The translations under genes were made by a program, and so were the position numbers. A stretch of 23,203 bases of DNA from Syntrophaceae bacterium UBA5744. Lineage in GTDB: Bacteria > Desulfobacterota > Syntrophia > Syntrophales > UBA2192. Positions 15,230 through 22,686 of the stretch are shown here, in pieces. Under the pieces are notes generated by a model. It searched no databases. It was not told where the DNA came from and was given only the letters and a program-made list of their open reading frames with translations. Numbering within the stretch: the stretch's first letter is position 1; each line of letters opens with the position of its first letter. The stretch lies in assembly GCA_002419215.1 (NCBI GenBank), contig DIFQ01000096.1, forward strand, positions 1-23,203, given 5' to 3'.

Positions 15230-16747
15230 TTATTTTTTCTGCTGTCCCTTGGGATCCTCCACGAGACTCATCCCGAAGGTGGGCTCCAGGGCCAGGTCGG
15301 CCGAGTCGTCGAACTCGGGGTCGATGCCCGCGAGGTAGCGAGCCAGTTTCTTCTTGCGATCGTAGTTGTAGTCCAGGTTGAGGGCGATCGTCTCCATGAT
15401 GGGAGAGCCGCCACCGTGGACGCCTGCGATCTCGTACCAGGCCGACATGGGCGAGGCCCCGATGTTTTCGACGAACTTCCAGATCTTGAGCGAAACATCG
15501 GGAGGGAGCTTGGGATTGCGGACGATGAACTTGTCCAGGTACTTCTTCGTGTCCGGCGCGTGGAAGTCGTCCTCGAAGGGAAGCGTCACGGCGATGCCGC
15601 CGGCGATCTCGGTGAGGATGTTGTACTCGTGGTAGATCAGCTCGCCCGTCATTCTCCGGCCCACGTTCGCGAAGATCTTGTTGGGAAAGAACACGCCGCT
15701 CGAGGTCTTCTCTCCGTAGACGGCTGCGGCCACACCCGCCGCGAAGGCAAGCTCGGCGGCCCCGGCAAATTCGGAGAGTTTTTCCCGCACATGGCCCACC
15801 TTCTGGATGTTGTTCGCCTCGGCGGCCAGCGCCGTCGTCCCGCAGAGAATGTCGGATACGCCGGGCTTGCAGCCGCTGTAGCTGTGGCGGTGCGAATCGG
15901 CAAAGAGCAGCGCAATCCGCCTGCCGAAGTCCCACTCCCCGCACATGAAGACCCTTTCGTTCGGCACGAAGACATTGTCGAAGACCACGACGGAATCGGA
16001 GACGCCGTACCGGCAGAAGGGCGACGCATCGGGTTCGTCCTTCTCCCGGTGCCATACCGGGCGGGTGATCAGGTGGACCCCTTCGCAGTCCGCCGGAACG
16101 GCAAAGGCCACTGCAAAGGCGCTGTCGTCTTCCATGAGGGCGCGGGTGGGAAGGACGAACATTTCGTCGGCGTAGGCCACCTGGGTAATGGACATTTTCA
16201 CGCCGGAGACGACGATGCCGTCTTTTCTCTTTTCGACGACATGGACGTAGGCATCCGGGTTGGGCTGCTCGCTGGGCCGTTTCAGGCGGTCTCCCTTGCT
16301 GTCCGTCTGGGCGCAGCAGCCGTTGATGTCTTTCTGATGATACCCTCTCATGTAATTGATGAATCGCTGGTGGTAGTCGGTTCCTTTCGCCTCGTCGATT
16401 TCCTTGGTGCAGATGGCCAGGGCGCTGATGGCGTCGTGACCCATGCAACGGTGTATGCAGCCCCCCACCCTGCGGGCGGACAGGCGGATCAGTTTCTGTT
16501 TCTGCAAAAGATCGTAAGGATTCTGGGGAAGATGCGCCCACCGGTTGATCTCCTCGCCGGTGATGGACGATGTGGCCGTCGCGACGCCTTTCCACCGCGG
16601 ATCCAGGGCGATTTCGAACGTGGTGTCCATCACGTTGATTCCCGGTATCAGCCGATGATCGTCGCGGCCGACCTTCTCGCCGCCGATATAGATGTTGGGT
16701 TTCATCTTGAACAGACCTTCACGATATTGCTCTTTCGTTCTCAGCAC
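15230..16747 (-). CDS. 4-hydroxybutyryl-CoA dehydratase-like protein, altered active site
   Basis: A 505-residue paralogue of the protein at 12468-13913. Cluster ligands are kept: Cys97 and Cys101 (CIHRC), His286 and Cys293 (HRHSYSGC). Tyr290, Lys294 and Thr188 match AbfD Tyr296, Lys300 and Thr190. But the AbfD Glu257 position is Asp251, the Glu455 position reads Ala441 in EIAGVHGGGSP, and Ala460 is Gly446. Glu439 is two residues away and might substitute. The start is GTG with AAGGAG seven bases upstream. It is the first gene after the minus-strand sigma-54 promoter, leaving a leader of about 70 bases. It probably acts on a different CoA ester or carries out a different elimination or isomerisation. 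The C-terminus is about 25 residues longer than its paralogue's. Confidence 0.87.
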   Translation of the reverse strand: MLRTKEQYREGLFKMKPNIYIGGEKVGRDDHRLIPGINVMDTTFEIALDPRWKGVATATSSITGEEINRWAHLPQNPYDLLQKQKLIRLSARRVGGCIHRCMGHDAISALAICTKEIDEAKGTDYHQRFINYMRGYHQKDINGCCAQTDSKGDRLKRPSEQPNPDAYVHVVEKRKDGIVVSGVKMSITQVAYADEMFVLPTRALMEDDSAFAVAFAVPADCEGVHLITRPVWHREKDEPDASPFCRYGVSDSVVVFDNVFVPNERVFMCGEWDFGRRIALLFADSHRHSYSGCKPGVSDILCGTTALAAEANNIQKVGHVREKLSEFAGAAELAFAAGVAAAVYGEKTSSGVFFPNKIFANVGRRMTGELIYHEYNILTEIAGGIAVTLPFEDDFHAPDTKKYLDKFIVRNPKLPPDVSLKIWKFVENIGASPMSAWYEIAGVHGGGSPIMETIALNLDYNYDRKKKLARYLAGIDPEFDDSADLALEPTFGMSLVEDPKGQQKK

Positions 16748-16827
16748 GGTTTTTCTCCTTTCTCAGATCCTCTTGGGTGTCCTTTATACAGTCGAGCCCC
16801 TTGGTAAATCCAATCATGACGCAGAAA

Positions 16828-16843
16828 AGCACGCACTATGCCA
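16828..16843 (-). promoter_or_regulatory. Sigma-54 (-24/-12) promoter for the dehydratase operon
   Basis: Read on the minus strand the site is TGGCATAGTGCGTGCT. The GG and GC dinucleotides have the exact spacing of the TGGCACG-N4-TTGC consensus. Transcription would start near 16817, about 70 bases before the GTG of the dehydratase-like gene. A sigma-54 activator gene lies divergently next door with its binding-site cluster in between. Confidence 0.65.
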
Positions 16844-16903
16844 TAAGTCACCCATGCGATAAATAGTTGATTATATTGATATTATATTTTCACGTGCGTT
16901 TTC

Positions 16904-16961
16904 TGTCCCAAAATGTCTTGCTTTTTATGTCCCACTACGATACACGTGTCCCAAAAAGACA
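16904..16961. promoter_or_regulatory. Cluster of TGTCCCA activator sites, upstream side
   Basis: TGTCCCA occurs at 16904-16910, 16928-16934 and 16947-16953, with a related TGTCTTG at 16914. The last forms a near-palindrome with GACA (TGTC-CCAAAAA-GACA, 16947-16961). The cluster is 61-118 bases beyond the -24 element of the minus-strand sigma-54 promoter, the usual distance for an enhancer. The same heptamer recurs on the other side of the regulator gene. Confidence 0.6.
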
Positions 16962-17007
16962 CACCAGATTGACACAGTCGGGCAATTCACGACAAGCAGG
17001 TGATGCA

Positions 17008-18981
17008 ATGCAAACAAACTACAAAGAGCGTTTCGGCCTCGTCCTGGAAGAGTGGAAGCGCTTCATCAACAACCGGCCCATCGAAAACCATCTCGCCATC
17101 CCCGAGTTCATCATGGAATCGTGGAATCGATGCAGGAAGAGCCGCGTCAACCCCTACACCGTCCGCGCAGACAGGGTCCTCGGGCGCGCGGAGATCGACG
17201 AGCTCCTGGTGCTAAACGCAAACCTCGTGGAGATCAGCCGGCCCTTCATGCAGAATCTCTATGGCTTTGTCAGGGAGTCCGGGTTCGTCGTTGCCCTCTT
17301 CGACAAACAGGGGTACATGCTCGATGTCCTCGGGGACACGGATGTGCTGGAGCGCGTCAAGAGGGGAAACTTCATCGTGGGTGCCTGTTGGACCGAGGAG
17401 GAGGCAGGGACGAACGGATGCGGAACGGTTCTGCTGCTGGACAGGCCCCTGCAGGTTTTTGCCACGGAGCACTACTGCATCAACTCGCACAAATGGACCT
17501 GTTCCGGCGCCCCGATCCATGACCCCGATGGTGATCTCATCGGCGTCATCGACATGACGGGGCCCTACGTCAACGCAAACCCTCACACGCTCGGCATGGT
17601 CGCCGCAGCCGCCTATGCGATCGAGAATGACCTGCGGGTCCGCAAGGCCCTTTCCGAGTGCAAGATCGCAGACGGGTTCCAGAAAACGGTCCTGGCATCC
17701 ATCCCGGAAGCCCTCATCGCCATCGACAACCACTGCAGGATCTCCATGGTGAACGAGAACGCCGAAAAGCTCATCGGCATCCCTTCGGCCCGTCTCACCG
17801 GCAGGAACCTCCGGGAAGTCATGGGGGAACAGAACCTGGCATTCTTCAACCTGATCCAGCACAACGCGTCGTTCACCGACGTCGATACCCGGGTCATCCT
17901 GCGCGAGGGTCAGTCCGTGGATTTCACGCTCACCTGCAACCCCATCCGGACAGAGGACCGTCGCGTCGTTGGACGCCTCATCATCCTCAACGAGATCAAG
18001 CGGGCCCGGACCCTGGTGACCCGGATGATCGGTGCAAAGGCCAAGTTCGTTTTTGACGATGTCTGCGGCGTCAGCGGGAAGTTCCTCGAGACGGTCAACC
18101 AGGCCAGGATGGTCTCCCAGAGCAACTCGAACGTATTGCTTCTGGGCGAGAGCGGAACGGGAAAGGACGTTTTCGCCCAGGCCATCCACAACGCGAGCGC
18201 GCGAAACAACGGCCCCTACGTGGCCATCAACTGCGCGGCCATCCCGCGGGATCTCATCACGAGCGAGCTCTTCGGGTACTCCGAGGGCGCCTTCACGGGC
18301 TCCAAGCGAGGCGGCAACCAGGGCAAGTTCGAACTGGCAGACGGAGGGACGATCTTTCTCGACGAGATCGCGGAGACACCCCTGGAGCTGCAGTCCGTCC
18401 TGCTGCGGGTCATCGAGGACAAGTCGATCACCCGGATCGGCGGGTCCCGGGTGACGCCGGTGGACGTTCGAATCATCGCGGCGACGAACAAGAATCTCAA
18501 GGAAGAGGTCCGCAAGGGCCGATTTCGGGAGGACCTCTACTACCGGTTCAACGTTTTCACCATCCACATGGTTCCCCTGCGCGAAAGGCCGGAGGACATC
18601 CCGCTGCTCACCGAATGCTTCAGTAGCAAGATATGCGAGGCCATGGGAAAGATCCCGGTCCGCGTGGACGGCCTGGTCCTGGAAAAATTCGCCGGATACG
18701 CCTGGCCCGGGAATGTCAGGGAACTCCAGAACGTCATCGAGCGTATGATCAATATCGTCCGCACGGGTGAATTGACCGTCGATCTCATCCCTTCCGAAAT
18801 CCTGCAAAGCCCGTCACGGCCCGCTGTTCATGCCGAAGTGGAGCTGCCGCGTGTCGTGGAGAAACAGGCGATCAGGAAGCTCATCGAGGCAGGGTTTTCA
18901 AAAAAGGAGATCGCCCGGAAGATGGACATGTCGCGAAGCACGCTGTACAGAAAAATGGAAAAATACAAAATCCCCGCATGA
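17008..18981 (+). CDS. Sigma-54-dependent transcriptional activator, AcoR-like (GAF-PAS-AAA+-Fis)
   Basis: A 657-residue enhancer-binding protein. An N-terminal GAF region (about 80-215) contains EEEAGTNGCGTVLLL, EHYCINSHKWTCSGAPI and GVIDMTGP, as in AcoR-type effector sensors. A PAS segment (about 220-325) follows. The AAA+ domain has Walker A GESGTGKD (380-387), the sigma-54 contact loop GAFTGSK (427-433) and Walker B GGTIFLDE (446-453). The C-terminal Fis-type helix-turn-helix is KKEIARKMDMSRSTLYRKM. There is no receiver domain, so it probably binds a small effector rather than answering a kinase. The ATG at 17008 has AGGTGA before it; an extended frame back to 16867 would cover the activator sites and is rejected. 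It likely controls both flanking operons. Confidence 0.93.
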   Translation: MQTNYKERFGLVLEEWKRFINNRPIENHLAIPEFIMESWNRCRKSRVNPYTVRADRVLGRAEIDELLVLNANLVEISRPFMQNLYGFVRESGFVVALFDKQGYMLDVLGDTDVLERVKRGNFIVGACWTEEEAGTNGCGTVLLLDRPLQVFATEHYCINSHKWTCSGAPIHDPDGDLIGVIDMTGPYVNANPHTLGMVAAAAYAIENDLRVRKALSECKIADGFQKTVLASIPEALIAIDNHCRISMVNENAEKLIGIPSARLTGRNLREVMGEQNLAFFNLIQHNASFTDVDTRVILREGQSVDFTLTCNPIRTEDRRVVGRLIILNEIKRARTLVTRMIGAKAKFVFDDVCGVSGKFLETVNQARMVSQSNSNVLLLGESGTGKDVFAQAIHNASARNNGPYVAINCAAIPRDLITSELFGYSEGAFTGSKRGGNQGKFELADGGTIFLDEIAETPLELQSVLLRVIEDKSITRIGGSRVTPVDVRIIAATNKNLKEEVRKGRFREDLYYRFNVFTIHMVPLRERPEDIPLLTECFSSKICEAMGKIPVRVDGLVLEKFAGYAWPGNVRELQNVIERMINIVRTGELTVDLIPSEILQSPSRPAVHAEVELPRVVEKQAIRKLIEAGFSKKEIARKMDMSRSTLYRKMEKYKIPA

Positions 18982-19017
18982 AGGGCGAAGGATCTCAACG
19001 AACACCTGCCTGACATG

Positions 19018-19064
19018 TGTCCCATTTCTGTCGCATGAGTCACCTCGTGTCGCAACATGGGACA
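19018..19064. promoter_or_regulatory. Cluster of TGTC(C/G)CA activator sites, downstream side
   Basis: TGTCCCA at 19018-19024, TGTCGCA at 19029-19035, and the palindrome TGTCGCAACATGGGACA at 19048-19064. These lie roughly 85-130 bases upstream of the plus-strand -24/-12 promoter. They match the heptamers on the other side of the regulator, so one activator probably binds both. Confidence 0.65.
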
Positions 19065-19149
19065 CGATGAATGACACATTCCAGACGAAACATCCCTTCC
19101 TGAAATCATAAATCCAACGATTTCAAGTCCTTCCGTCCCCGAAGATCAC

Positions 19150-19165
19150 TGGCACAATCCATGCT
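19150..19165 (+). promoter_or_regulatory. Sigma-54 (-24/-12) promoter for the symporter-thiolase operon
   Basis: TGGCACAATCCATGCT matches TGGCACG-N4-TTGCW at nearly every fixed position, with correct GG-to-GC spacing. Transcription should start near 19176, about 190 bases before the small membrane protein gene. Confidence 0.75.
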
Positions 19166-19365
19166 CATCAGGCAGCCGACATCTCCTCTGTCCGGAACGC
19201 TGTTCCACTATCTGAACGGCATGCACGGGTTCAGCGGAGACTGTCTGCGGATTCATCACGTCAAGGGAAGGGGGTGTAAATGGGGATCACGGATTCCCGT
19301 CTCGACAGGGGTGCCCGCAGGCACCCGCCTGCAGATCCAAACAAAGAATGGAAAGGAAGAAGATT

Positions 19366-19584
19366 ATGATGCCAGCAAAAGACAAGAGGATGATCTTGAT
19401 ATGTCTCGCATGGATCGTCTTTTTCGGCGGCCCGGGCGCGTTGCTATTCAACACGACCGACTACATCCTGGGGCTCCCGGCTCTGTGGACATTCAGCATC
19501 GTGGCCTGGTTGATCGGGATTTTCCTGAACTGGTGGTTCGGCTACAAGGCCACCATCACGAACGTAGCGGACTACAAAGATTGA
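19366..19584 (+). CDS. Small two-helix membrane protein, likely symporter accessory subunit
   Basis: A 72-residue protein with two hydrophobic segments: about 9-28 (MILICLAWIVFFGGPGALLF) and about 38-58 (ALWTFSIVAWLIGIFLNWWF). It has a short charged N-terminus and ends in ATITNVADYKD. Small proteins of this size and shape (YhdT-like next to PanF is the known example) are often encoded just before sodium:solute symporters and are regarded as accessory subunits. The start is ATG 19366, with AAGGAAGAAG before it; 19348 and 19369 are alternatives. The symporter begins 27 bases downstream. It is the first gene behind the sigma-54 promoter. Confidence 0.82.
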   Translation: MMPAKDKRMILICLAWIVFFGGPGALLFNTTDYILGLPALWTFSIVAWLIGIFLNWWFGYKATITNVADYKD

Positions 19585-19611
19585 TCGGTCCGGGGAAGGG
19601 AGAAGCATAAA

Positions 19612-21129
19612 ATGAAAGAAATCAGCACACACGCCTATGTCATGCTTTTCGCGGCGATCGCCTACTGGATCGGCTGCATCGCCGTCGGTATCTATACGAA
19701 TAAAAAAGGCGCCGCGAATTCGGCGCAGGACTTCTTCGTGGCCGGGCGCGGCCTGGGCAAGTTCGTCCTGGGCTTCGCCATCATGGCAACCACCCTGAGC
19801 GCCTGGCTCATGCTGGGCCACCAGGGCCTCATGTACGCCTCCGGAATGCCCTACCTGGTCTATTATATCCATGTCCCGTTCATGGGCGTCCTGGGCCTTC
19901 TCATCTTTACAAGGCAGTGGCTCATCGGCAAGAAATTCAACTTCCTCTCGCCCGGCGAGATGTATTCCCACTACTATGAGAGTCAAGGCATGCGCTGGGT
20001 CATCGCGCTGGTGACCCTTCTTTACTGCATTCCCTATTCCTCCCTGCAGCTCACGGGCGCGGGCTATGTCTTCGCGACCCTGACGGAAGGCGCCATCCCC
20101 TTCGAGTGGGGCGCCATCATCATGGCCTCCGTCGTCCTCATCTATGTTCTGCTGGGCGGCGTGGCCTCGACGGCCCTCATCGACGCCGTCCAGGGCGTGC
20201 TCCTCGTACTCGGGCTCTTCGGGATCTGCTGGGCCGTCCTCTCGAACGTCGGCGCTGGAGAGATCGTGACCACCATGCAGAGCTTCGACCCGAAGCTCCT
20301 GACCATGCCGGGAGGCAACGGCCTGTGGTTCTGGACGTACACACTCTCGCTCGCTCTGTCCACGTCGGCCATCTACCTCTCGCCGGCCTTCACGATCTGG
20401 AGCTTCTCGGCGAAATCGCCCAAGATCTTCCGGTGGCAGGCCATGGTCGTGTGGGTCGTCCTGATCGGCGCCGTCTACTACATCCTCTCGCCCCTCATCG
20501 GCATGGGCGGCCGGATCCTCTTCCCGGACCTCGCCAGGACGGACACCCTGACGCCCCTCATCATGACGAAGCTCATGCCCATCTGGATGTACGTGATCGT
20601 CGGCATCGGACTGCTCGCGGCGATGAACTCCACGGCGGCGGGCTACATGATCACCTCCGGCGTCATCTGCTCCCAGGACATCTACAAGGCCAAGTTACGG
20701 CCCGAGGCCACTGACCGCGAGTGCATCTGGTGCTCCCGGATCATCATCCTCGCCGTCGTGCTCTTTGCCTTCTGGCTCTCCACGATCTGGAAGGAGCACC
20801 TGGTCCTCATGGGCAACCTGTCAACGGCCTTCGCCACCCAGCTGGCCCCCGCCCTCATCGGGGTCCTCTACTGGAGGCGGGCAACGGCCAAGGGCGCCAT
20901 GTACGGCATTCTCGTGGGGCTGGTCGTGGCCTACCTGACCTACGGCGTCTGGAGATACCCCCTGCACATCCACTGCGCCATGTGGGGTCTCATGGCGAAC
21001 CTGGCCGTTTTCTTCTTCTTTGCCTTCACGAGCAAACCGCCCTCCAAGGCGAACCGCGACAAGTATGACGAGGTTCTGCGAAAGGGCATGGAGGCACACC
21101 AGAAGGAAGAGGCGGCCCTGGCTAAATAA
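19612..21129 (+). CDS. Sodium:solute symporter (SSS family)
   Basis: A 505-residue membrane protein with about 13 hydrophobic segments and the SSS fold. Early features are the DFFVAGRGLGKFVLGFAIMA region (about 42-61) and the first helix around MLFAAIAYWIGCIAVGIY. The sodium-site helix reads LLAAMNSTAAGYMITSG, keeping the Ser-Thr pair while the Asp seen in many members (STADS) is Ala-Gly here. The C-terminus is charged (DEVLRKGMEAHQKEE). GGGAGAAG precedes the ATG. Partner genes are the small membrane protein before it and the thiolase after it. It probably imports the monocarboxylate degraded by this locus, with acetate-, proline- or pantothenate-like solutes as family precedents. Confidence 0.92.
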   Translation: MKEISTHAYVMLFAAIAYWIGCIAVGIYTNKKGAANSAQDFFVAGRGLGKFVLGFAIMATTLSAWLMLGHQGLMYASGMPYLVYYIHVPFMGVLGLLIFTRQWLIGKKFNFLSPGEMYSHYYESQGMRWVIALVTLLYCIPYSSLQLTGAGYVFATLTEGAIPFEWGAIIMASVVLIYVLLGGVASTALIDAVQGVLLVLGLFGICWAVLSNVGAGEIVTTMQSFDPKLLTMPGGNGLWFWTYTLSLALSTSAIYLSPAFTIWSFSAKSPKIFRWQAMVVWVVLIGAVYYILSPLIGMGGRILFPDLARTDTLTPLIMTKLMPIWMYVIVGIGLLAAMNSTAAGYMITSGVICSQDIYKAKLRPEATDRECIWCSRIIILAVVLFAFWLSTIWKEHLVLMGNLSTAFATQLAPALIGVLYWRRATAKGAMYGILVGLVVAYLTYGVWRYPLHIHCAMWGLMANLAVFFFFAFTSKPPSKANRDKYDEVLRKGMEAHQKEEAALAK

Positions 21130-21140
21130 CGTTGCAGCAA

Positions 21141-21182
21141 CACCCGGAGCCGCCGGATCCGGGTGCTCGAACCCGGCGGCTC
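21141..21182. repeat. Two overlapping, mutually exclusive hairpins
   Basis: CACCCGGA (21141-21148) pairs with TCCGGGTG (21158-21165), while GAGCCGCCGG (21147-21156) pairs with CCGGCGGCTC (21173-21182). The two stems cannot form together. They begin 12 bases after the symporter stop and could form a terminator/antiterminator-like switch or simply cap the transcript. Confidence 0.6.
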
Positions 21183-21238
21183 CCGGTCCCCGCACCCGAA
21201 TCGGATGACATGTTCGTCCGCCGGGTGCGGGGACCGGG
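21182..21238. repeat. Perfect 17-bp inverted repeat before the thiolase gene
   Basis: Arms 21182-21198 and 21222-21238 are exact reverse complements, and the 23-base loop contains a further CGGA/TCCG pairing. No T run follows. With the preceding overlapping hairpins it fills much of the 212-base gap between the symporter and the thiolase. Confidence 0.8.
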
Positions 21239-21341
21239 GCCCCTTTCAACGAAACCGAAGCGGCTTCGCGTCCTGTACTCGGCATCTCACCGGTGACCTG
21301 CAAGCCAAGACCTGGAACAAACGATCACAAGGAGAACGGAA

Positions 21342-22547
21342 ATGGCAATTCACGACGTAGTCATGGTCGGCGCCTGCCGCACGGCCATCGGAGATTTCCT
21401 GGGAACGATGCGGGATGTGCCCGCAAGAGACCTGGCGATCACGGCGGCCAGGGGCGCCATCGAACGGGCAGGGATCCCCGCCGACATCATCGACGAGATC
21501 ACGATGGGGCAGCTCTACACGGCCATGCAGGGATCGCTCCCCGCCCGGCAGGTGGCCATGCGGGTCGGACTTCCACACCGGAGCCTCGCCGTGACGGTGA
21601 ACCAGAACTGCACGGCAGCCATGCGCGCCCTGGAGATCGCGGCCCACAACATCATGCTCGGCAAAACCGAGATCGGCCTCGTCGTCGGGGTGGAGAGCAT
21701 GAGCAGCACCCCGTACCTGATCCCCAAGGGCAGAACGGGCTACCGGATGGGGCCCGGAACGATCGAGGATCACATGCTCCACGACGGGCTCATCGACGAG
21801 CTGGTGCCCGGACACATGGGTGTCACGGCGGAAAACGTCGCAGAGCTCCTGGGCATCACCCGGCAGGAGTGCGATGAGCTGGCACTCATCAGCCACAACC
21901 GCGCCGTGGCAGCCATCGACGCGGGGCACTTCAAGCGCGAGATCGTCCCCGTGCCCGTGAAGGTCAGAAAGGAGATCAAGCCCTTCGAAGTGGACGAGCA
22001 CCCCATCCGGGGCGCCAGCATGGAGACGATGGCGATGCTGCCCACCGTATTCAAGAAGAACGGCGCGGTCACGGCGGCCAACGCCTCGGGCATCAACGAC
22101 GGCGCCGCGGCGGCGATCCTCATGTCGAAGGAGAAGGCAAAACAGCTGGGGGTCAAGCCCATCATGCGGCTCGTGAACATCTGCGGCGAGGGCTGCGATC
22201 CCAAACTCATGGGGATCGGACCGGCCTACGCCATTCCCAAGTGCCTGAAGCAGGCGGGGCTGAAATTCGAAGACATCGAATACTGGGAGATCAACGAGGC
22301 CTTTGCGGCACAGTGGCTGGGCGTCGGGCGCCTGTTGAAAAAGGACTACGGGATGGAACTCAGCCTCGACAAGGTGAACCACAACGGATCGGGCATCGCA
22401 CTGGGACACCCCGTGGGATGCACGGGGCTGCGGATCATCGTATCCCTGTACTACGAACTGGAGCGCTGCGGCCTCAACCTGGGAGGGGCCTCGCTGTGCG
22501 TGGGCGGCGGTCCCGCCATGGCATCGATCTGGACGAGGGACATCTAG
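21342..22547 (+). CDS. Thiolase (acetyl-CoA acetyltransferase-like)
   Basis: A 401-residue thiolase that cleaves or forms 3-ketoacyl-CoA. The nucleophile is Cys90 in NQNCTAAMRAL; NEAFA is kept; His356 lies in GSGIALGHPVGCTG; Cys386 lies in CVGGGPAMA. All catalytic residues are present and the length is standard. The residues after the nucleophile (C-T-A-A) differ from the common C-[SAGLI]-[ST]-[SAG], and GGGP replaces GGGQ/GGGM near the end, so substrate preference may be unusual. AAGGAGAAC stands before the ATG. It probably acts at the end of the pathway, with the 3-hydroxyacyl-CoA dehydrogenase that follows. Confidence 0.93.
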   Translation: MAIHDVVMVGACRTAIGDFLGTMRDVPARDLAITAARGAIERAGIPADIIDEITMGQLYTAMQGSLPARQVAMRVGLPHRSLAVTVNQNCTAAMRALEIAAHNIMLGKTEIGLVVGVESMSSTPYLIPKGRTGYRMGPGTIEDHMLHDGLIDELVPGHMGVTAENVAELLGITRQECDELALISHNRAVAAIDAGHFKREIVPVPVKVRKEIKPFEVDEHPIRGASMETMAMLPTVFKKNGAVTAANASGINDGAAAAILMSKEKAKQLGVKPIMRLVNICGEGCDPKLMGIGPAYAIPKCLKQAGLKFEDIEYWEINEAFAAQWLGVGRLLKKDYGMELSLDKVNHNGSGIALGHPVGCTGLRIIVSLYYELERCGLNLGGASLCVGGGPAMASIWTRDI

Positions 22548-22606
22548 CGGCCGTTTCCGGACTGAATCGATTCGAACCTATTCCACCTCCCTTTCTTCCT
22601 TTCACG

Positions 22607-22637
22607 GTGAAAACCTCGAATCATCGAGGTTTTTCAC
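22607..22637 (+). terminator. Hairpin terminator or attenuator after the thiolase gene
   Basis: A 13-bp stem with one bulged base (22607-22619 with 22624-22637, loop ATCA) lies 59 bases after the thiolase stop. A run of five T sits inside the right arm, not after it. The next gene starts 49 bases further on, so it may act as a partial terminator. Confidence 0.6.
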
Positions 22638-22686
22638 TGTGAGGGGAGAACGGGGAACGGGAGAGGAAGACACCAAGGAGGAGATC

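Larger units (their letters stand above)
18982..19365. other. 384-base regulatory region and leader before the symporter genes
   Basis: No credible gene is seen here. It holds the second TGTC(C/G)CA site cluster (19018-19064), a sigma-54 promoter (19150-19165), and a leader of about 190 bases. The leader contains small hairpins: 19212-19217 with 19229-19234, and 19309-19315 with 19320-19326. A competing pairing of GCAGGC (19317-19322) with GCCTGC (19327-19332) is also possible. Confidence 0.65.

Noticed and set aside
16867..17007. N-terminal extension of the sigma-54 activator from the ATG at 16867
   Set aside because: It overlaps the TGTCCCA site cluster and lacks homology to AcoR-type N-termini. 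The ATG at 17008 has a ribosome-binding site and gives a normal start.
19240..19340. Possible cobalamin riboswitch in the symporter leader (strings resembling GGGAA, GGTG, AAAT and CCCG in order)
   Set aside because: The B12-box (AGCC-GGAGACC type) and the CACTGT element are not found, and the helices do not line up. A covariance-model search would settle it.
19161..19610. 149-residue plus-strand open frame in the symporter leader
   Set aside because: It overlaps the small membrane protein gene in another frame, begins inside the -12 element of the sigma-54 promoter, and shows no domain or ribosome-binding site.
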